9,363 nt of DNA. Source: CAZGSG01 sp964528095. GTDB lineage: Bacteria > Bacteroidota > Bacteroidia > Chitinophagales > Chitinophagaceae. Position 1 is the stretch's first letter, and each line of letters opens with the position of its first letter. Position numbers and translations under genes: made by a program. The notes beneath the pieces are model-generated. The model saw only the letters and a list, made by a program, of their open reading frames with translations. It searched no databases and was not told the DNA's origin. The stretch is from the NCBI GenBank assembly GCA_964528095.1, contig CAZGSG010000232.1, forward strand, positions 1 through 9,363, written 5' to 3'. Of the stretch, positions 6,234 to 9,363 are shown one piece after another.

Positions 6234-7826
6234 ATGAAACGCAGAGACTTTTTACGTAATACGGTTCCCGCGGCCGCCGTAATACCGGCGATAGTAGACG
6301 GTTATTCGGTAAAGGCATTTAATGCTGACTCACCTTTGTTACAGGCATTAATGAACCCGACCACTGAAACAGATCATGTACTGGTGATCGTTCAATTGAG
6401 TGGGGGTAATGACGGGTTGAACATGGTAATACCTATCTCTACCTACAGCGATTATTATAGTGCGAGAAGCAATGTGGCTATTGCACAAAATAAGATACTA
6501 CCGTTGAATGGTTATGCGCAGACAGGACTACACCCTGCAATGACCGGGCTTCAATCCATGTATAATGAGGGCAAACTGAACATTGTACAGGCTGTAGGAT
6601 ATCCCACACCCAATTTCTCGCATTTTCGTGCTACCGATATCTGGATGAGCGGATCATCGAGTGAACAGGTAGTGAATACGGGTTGGGCAGGACGTTATCT
6701 CAATACCGAGTATCCAAATTTCCCGGAAGGTTATCCCAATACAACCATGCCTGATCCACTGGCTATACAGATCGGTTCGCTTACTTCACTGACCTTGCAG
6801 GGACCAGGTATGAATATGGGAATGAGCATCACCAATCCCACGAGTTTTTATAACCTGATCAATAATGTACTTGACCCGGCACCCAATAATAATATGGGTC
6901 ATGAACTGACCTATATCCGGACTGTGGCCAATCAAACTAATTTGTTTGCACAGCGGATCGTGGCAGCGGCAAACCTGGTGACACAGCAAGGTGCTTATCC
7001 ACAAAATAATTCGCTGGCCGACCAGTTAAAGATCGTAGCCCGCCTGGTGAAAGGCGGTTTGAAAACAAGAATATACATGGTGGGTATGGGAGGCTTTGAT
7101 AATCACTCAGCGCAGGTAGAAGCCGCCGATACATCAATAGGCACACATGCGAATCTGTTGAAGACATTATCAGATGCGATAAAAGCATTTACCGATGATT
7201 GTCAGTTTCTCGGTGTGCAGGACCGCGTGATGGGGCTTACTTTTTCCGAATTCGGCCGCCGTATCAAATCCAATTCCAGTATGGGTACGGATCATGGTGC
7301 CGCCGCGCCAATGTTCATCTTTGGCAAGCAGGCCATACCCGGTGTTACAGGAACCAATCCTGCCATTCCGGGCGGTGCTTCTGTGAATGATAATATTCCT
7401 TTTCAATATGATTTCCGTAGCGTATATGCATCTATACTGGAAAAATGGTTTTGTGTGCCGGCTGCTACATTACAAACGATCTTATTCCAGAATTTTCAAA
7501 GCCTGAACATCGTGAGTGATGCTACCTGCCGCACCACGGGTATCGATGATCCCAACCAGGCCGCGGGTGAGGAATTGATCACCAACTATCCCAATCCATT
7601 TACGCAAACAACAACGATCAAATACAAAACAAAGGGTGCCCATACGCTGATCCAGATCATCGATATGCTTGGCCGGGTGATCCAGACACCGGTTGACAAA
7701 GACATTCGCCCGGGTGGCACCTTCACTGTTACCTTCGACAGCGGTGCGTTACCGCCAGGCGTATATTATGCACGTTTCCAGAACGGGCCTACGCAACAGG
7801 TTAGGGCGATGTTGAAGGTTAGATGA
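6234..7826 (+). CDS. DUF1501 protein with Tat-like N-terminus and T9SS C-terminal sorting domain
   Basis: This 530-residue protein of the DUF1501 family (PF07394) has the alkaline-phosphatase/sulfatase-like fold; substrates are unknown. The N-terminus 'MKRRDFLRNTVPAAAVIPAI' has a twin-arginine motif followed by a weakly hydrophobic segment. Core motifs are 'VQLSGGNDGLN' (53-63), 'PNFSHFRATDIW' (126-137), 'GMGGFDNHS' (284-292), 'SEFGRR' (338-343) and 'TDHGAAAP' (352-359), which match the expected metal-site regions of this superfamily. Residues from about 445 to 530 are a type A T9SS sorting domain: 'NYPNPF' (451-456), 'IIDMLGRVI' and 'LPPGVYYARF'. The mature protein should therefore reach the cell surface or medium through the type IX system. 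It is co-transcribed with the DUF1800 gene and followed by a long hairpin that may protect or end the transcript. Confidence 0.92.
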   Translation: MKRRDFLRNTVPAAAVIPAIVDGYSVKAFNADSPLLQALMNPTTETDHVLVIVQLSGGNDGLNMVIPISTYSDYYSARSNVAIAQNKILPLNGYAQTGLHPAMTGLQSMYNEGKLNIVQAVGYPTPNFSHFRATDIWMSGSSSEQVVNTGWAGRYLNTEYPNFPEGYPNTTMPDPLAIQIGSLTSLTLQGPGMNMGMSITNPTSFYNLINNVLDPAPNNNMGHELTYIRTVANQTNLFAQRIVAAANLVTQQGAYPQNNSLADQLKIVARLVKGGLKTRIYMVGMGGFDNHSAQVEAADTSIGTHANLLKTLSDAIKAFTDDCQFLGVQDRVMGLTFSEFGRRIKSNSSMGTDHGAAAPMFIFGKQAIPGVTGTNPAIPGGASVNDNIPFQYDFRSVYASILEKWFCVPAATLQTILFQNFQSLNIVSDATCRTTGIDDPNQAAGEELITNYPNPFTQTTTIKYKTKGAHTLIQIIDMLGRVIQTPVDKDIRPGGTFTVTFDSGALPPGVYYARFQNGPTQQVRAMLKVR

Positions 7827-7832
7827 GTAAAC

Positions 7833-7941
7833 GTTCGAAGTTCAGGGTTCAGGGTTTAGGATTCTTAGGACAGAAAAGTCTTTTCCATAGTCAGAACCCT
7901 GAACTCTGGACTCTGAACTTCGAACTATAAACCCTGAATTC
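7833..7941 (+). repeat. Heptad-repeat inverted repeat (35-bp imperfect hairpin)
   Basis: The arms 7833-7867 and 7891-7925 face each other across a 23-nt loop. The outer 13 bp (GTTCGAAGTTCAG with CTGAACTTCGAAC) are perfect. Over the full 35 positions I count 29 Watson-Crick pairs, four G-U pairs in the plus-strand RNA and two mismatches. Both arms are built from 7-nt units: GTTCGAA, GTTCAGG, GTTCAGG, GTTTAGG on the left; GAACCCT, GAACTCT, GGACTCT, GAACTTC, GAACTAT, AAACCCT on the right, the last continuing past the stem. It starts 6 bp after the DUF1501 stop codon. No U run follows the stem, so it is not a canonical intrinsic terminator. It may stabilise the 3' end of the mRNA, aid termination, or be a copy of a dispersed intergenic repeat. 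Confidence 0.75.
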
Positions 7942-7945
7942 AAAA

Positions 7946-7972
7946 AAGACTTTAATCCCAATAAAAAGTCTT
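7946..7972 (-). terminator. Weak stem-loop with T run on the minus strand
   Basis: AAGACTTT and AAAGTCTT form a perfect 8-bp stem with an 11-nt loop. Read on the minus strand, the stem is followed by a TTTTTT run (complement of the A run at 7942-7947), the layout of an intrinsic terminator for leftward transcription. No minus-strand gene is seen to the right in this window, so its use is doubtful. It could block antisense transcription into the DUF1501 gene. Confidence 0.25.
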
Positions 7973-7973
7973 C

Positions 7974-8002
7974 TTGCCATTTTCCAACAAATCGCTAATT
8001 TG
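7974..8002 (+). promoter_or_regulatory. Candidate promoter for the small-protein / TonB receptor genes
   Basis: TTG at 7974-7976 and TAATTTG at 7996-8002 are separated by 19 bp. This resembles the Bacteroidota -33/-7 arrangement, with the -7 box one base shorter than the consensus TAnnTTTG. Transcription would start near 8008-8010. That lies downstream of the TTG at 8000 and upstream of the TTG at 8024, and so favours the latter as the start codon of the next gene. Confidence 0.35.
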
Positions 8003-8023
8003 CAACACTGTTTAAAAAATAGG

Positions 8024-8362
8024 TTGCATAAAAACTCTATCATAAGGCATCTGACTGCGGGCTTGTTGCTCCTGGTATTTACGTTCAGCATTACGCCGAA
8101 ACAATACCTGCATGAGCTTTTTGCCGGGCATGAAGATGATTATTCAGTTAGTAAGAAAGGAGAGGGTCTGCACCTGAACAGGGTTGGGTTCCAGTGTGAT
8201 TGCAATAAGCAGGTAGTAGAGCTGCCTTATCTTGGGCACCCTGATTTCCAGTTGTCTGTTCCCATCATCGAACATTATTCTGTTGTTTCTTTTTATATAC
8301 AGAGTTATTCTTCTGCAAAGCGACCATTTTCTTCATTAAGGGGGCCTCCCATTACAGCATAA
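8024..8362 (+). CDS. Small membrane-anchored or secreted protein, unknown function, TTG start
   Basis: This 112-residue protein (120 if TTG at 8000 is used) matches no enzyme family I can name. It has a basic N-terminus and one hydrophobic segment, 'LTAGLLLLVFTFSI' (10-23), so it is exported or anchored. Then come 'LHELFAGHEDD' (29-39), a cysteine pair 'FQCDCNKQVVELPY' (C59, C61) and a C-terminal 'SSLRGPP' near the end. There is no in-frame ATG at all. I choose TTG 8024 because it lies just after a promoter-like element and gives a compact signal sequence. Short proteins with a His/Cys core and a terminal RGPP-like end, placed just before a TonB receptor, recall proteobacterial DUF2946 proteins next to copper receptors. 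That parallel is from memory and is inference only. The receptor gene follows 98 bp downstream on the same strand and may be co-transcribed. Confidence 0.65.
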   Translation: MHKNSIIRHLTAGLLLLVFTFSITPKQYLHELFAGHEDDYSVSKKGEGLHLNRVGFQCDCNKQVVELPYLGHPDFQLSVPIIEHYSVVSFYIQSYSSAKRPFSSLRGPPITA

Positions 8363-8378
8363 ATGATCAACTGATCAT
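8363..8378. promoter_or_regulatory. Perfect dyad ATGATCA-N2-TGATCAT, possible operator
   Basis: A 7-bp perfect inverted repeat with a 2-nt spacer begins immediately after the stop codon of the small protein and 83 bp before the receptor start codon. The size and symmetry suit a dimeric repressor site, possibly controlling the receptor. The rest of the 98-bp gap is AT-rich next to the ATG and shows no clear TAnnTTTG box or Shine-Dalgarno sequence. Chance occurrence or a weak RNA hairpin cannot be excluded. Confidence 0.3.
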
Positions 8379-8460
8379 CCGTTCCTGTTTCCTTGTGCTG
8401 CTAATATAATTATTACACCTGCCGGGTATTCCTGTCGCGGGATTTATAAAATTTATAATA

Positions 8461-9363
8461 ATGAAGAAATTAATAAGCAATTGCTTAATGACCGGTCTTA
8501 TTCTTTTTAGTGCCTGCATACTTGCTCATAGTCAAACCATACCATCGGATAAAGTAAGGGAAGACAATGCAACCCTGGCAGGTAAAGTGGTGGATGCACA
8601 AACTAACGAACCCCTGGTAGGCGCTTCTGTTTACATATATGAAGCCAAGATCGGAGCCGTGACTGATAATGCAGGTAACTATCGTATACAAAATTTACCA
8701 ACGGGCCGGTTCACCATAGAAGTTACTTATGCCGGTTTTGGATCGTTGACTGAAGCGGTTACTGTAAACGGAAGTTTGCAAAAAGATTTTTCATTGAAAT
8801 CTGTTGTGATCGAAAATGAAGGAGTGACCGTTACAGGCGTTTCTGGCGCTACACAAATCAAAAAAACACCAATGCCTGTTACGATCATTCGCAAAGAAAA
8901 TTTATTTAAAGGCACTGCATCTAATTTAATAGATGCGCTTACCAAGATACCCGGCGTGGCGCAGATATCAACCGGACCTGCTATTTCAAAACCTTCTATC
9001 CGCGGCCTTGGATATAACCGGGTAGTGGTCATCAATGATGGCGTAAGACAGGAGGGGCAACAATGGGGCGATGAACACGGGATAGAAATAGATGAGTACG
9101 GGGTTAATAAGGCAGAAGTGCTAAAAGGGCCGGCGTCTATCATGTATGGCAGTGATGCACTGGCGGGTGTGGTCAATTTTATTTCTGTTGTGCCCGCACC
9201 ACAGGGAACCATCAAAGGGAATCTGTTCAGTAATTATCAAAGCAATAACCGGCTGCGTGGATTTCATGGTTATATCGGGGGTAATCACAATGGATTTATG
9301 TGGGGATTAAATGCTTCATCCAAAGTGGCCGCTGACTATACAAATAAATATGAGAGGGATGTA
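8461..9363 (+). CDS. TonB-dependent outer-membrane receptor, N-terminal part
   Basis: The frame opens with ATG at 8461 and runs off the right edge, giving 301 codons of a protein that is usually 700-900 residues. Residues 1-25 are a signal peptide ('LILFSACILAHSQ', likely cleavage after AHS or nearby). Residues 38-113 are a carboxypeptidase-regulatory-like domain: 'AGKVVDAQTNEPLVGASVYI', then 'TDNAGNYRIQNLPTG'. 'GVTVTG' (121-126) is a TonB-box-like stretch. The plug domain (about 134-245) shows 'LIDALTKIPGV' (156-166), 'SIRGLGYNRVVVINDGVRQ' (179-197) and 'EVLKGPASIMYGSDALAGVVNFI' (219-241), after which the barrel begins. It would import a ligand across the outer membrane using TonB energy. 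The acidic/His segment 'GDEHGIEIDEYG' (203-214) and the small Cys/His protein upstream hint at a metal substrate, but this is not established. No frameshift is seen. Confidence 0.93.
   Translation, partial: MKKLISNCLMTGLILFSACILAHSQTIPSDKVREDNATLAGKVVDAQTNEPLVGASVYIYEAKIGAVTDNAGNYRIQNLPTGRFTIEVTYAGFGSLTEAVTVNGSLQKDFSLKSVVIENEGVTVTGVSGATQIKKTPMPVTIIRKENLFKGTASNLIDALTKIPGVAQISTGPAISKPSIRGLGYNRVVVINDGVRQEGQQWGDEHGIEIDEYGVNKAEVLKGPASIMYGSDALAGVVNFISVVPAPQGTIKGNLFSNYQSNNRLRGFHGYIGGNHNGFMWGLNASSKVAADYTNKYERDV

Noticed and set aside
7833..7925. Reading the heptad repeats as a CRISPR array or a telomere-like tract
   Set aside because: The units are 7 nt with no spacers and occur in opposite orientation in the two arms. 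There are no cas genes and only a few units per arm.
7833..7925. Treating the long inverted repeat as the ends of an insertion sequence
   Set aside because: Only 23 nt lie between the arms, there is no transposase frame, and no flanking target-site duplication was found.
8727..9215. 162-codon minus-strand open frame within the TonB receptor gene
   Set aside because: It is antisense to conserved plug-domain motifs of the receptor, and its Pro/Thr/Ser-rich translation with no domain is typical of a shadow frame.

Overview
The window looks like a chromosomal stretch from a member of the Bacteroidota, most plausibly Chitinophagaceae (Chitinophaga/Niastella-like). The reasons are: a C-terminal type IX secretion (T9SS) sorting domain on a DUF1501 protein; a SusC-style TonB-dependent receptor with an N-terminal carboxypeptidase-regulatory-like domain; a TAnnTTTG-type -7 promoter element; and start codons generally without a Shine-Dalgarno sequence. 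No rRNA, tRNA, CRISPR array, transposase or phage gene was seen.

Left part, all on the minus strand (read right to left). At 4286-3771 lies a small DUF4440/SnoaL-like lipoprotein. At 3637-1173 lies a compact DNA-alkylation-repair cluster of four genes: an Ada-like AraC/O6-alkylguanine-DNA methyltransferase fusion, a COG3826-type 2OG-Fe(II) oxygenase, a free-standing Ada metal-binding domain, and an AlkB-type dioxygenase. The last three are separated by 2 bp or overlap by 20 bp, so they are almost certainly co-transcribed. Together they would give direct reversal of O-alkyl lesions (methyltransferase), oxidative demethylation of N-alkyl lesions (AlkB), and probably methylation-responsive control. 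The classical Ada protein is divided here: regulator plus methyltransferase in one gene, zinc domain in another. After a 194-bp gap come an exported ThuA-like protein (978-145) and the first 30 codons of an SRPBCC/AHSA1-type protein (90-1, running off the edge).

Right part, all on the plus strand. A DUF1800 gene and a DUF1501 gene (13 bp apart) form the pairing common in Bacteroidota and Planctomycetes. Their biochemical role is unknown; the DUF1501 member carries both a twin-arginine-like N-terminus and a T9SS C-terminal signal. They are followed by a striking 35-bp imperfect hairpin built of 7-nt repeats. After it comes a small membrane-anchored or secreted protein of unknown function that lacks an ATG start, and then a TonB-dependent receptor running off the right edge. 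The small protein's Cys/His residues and its position next to the receptor suggest metal uptake or handling, but this is inference.

Most of the window is ordinary chromosomal content. The points most worth a second look are the split Ada arrangement, the Tat/T9SS double signal with a partner that has an RRDFL motif but no hydrophobic region, the heptad-repeat hairpin, and the ATG-less small protein beside the receptor. There is no gene-free stretch longer than 300 bases; the longest is 4287-4567 (281 bp).
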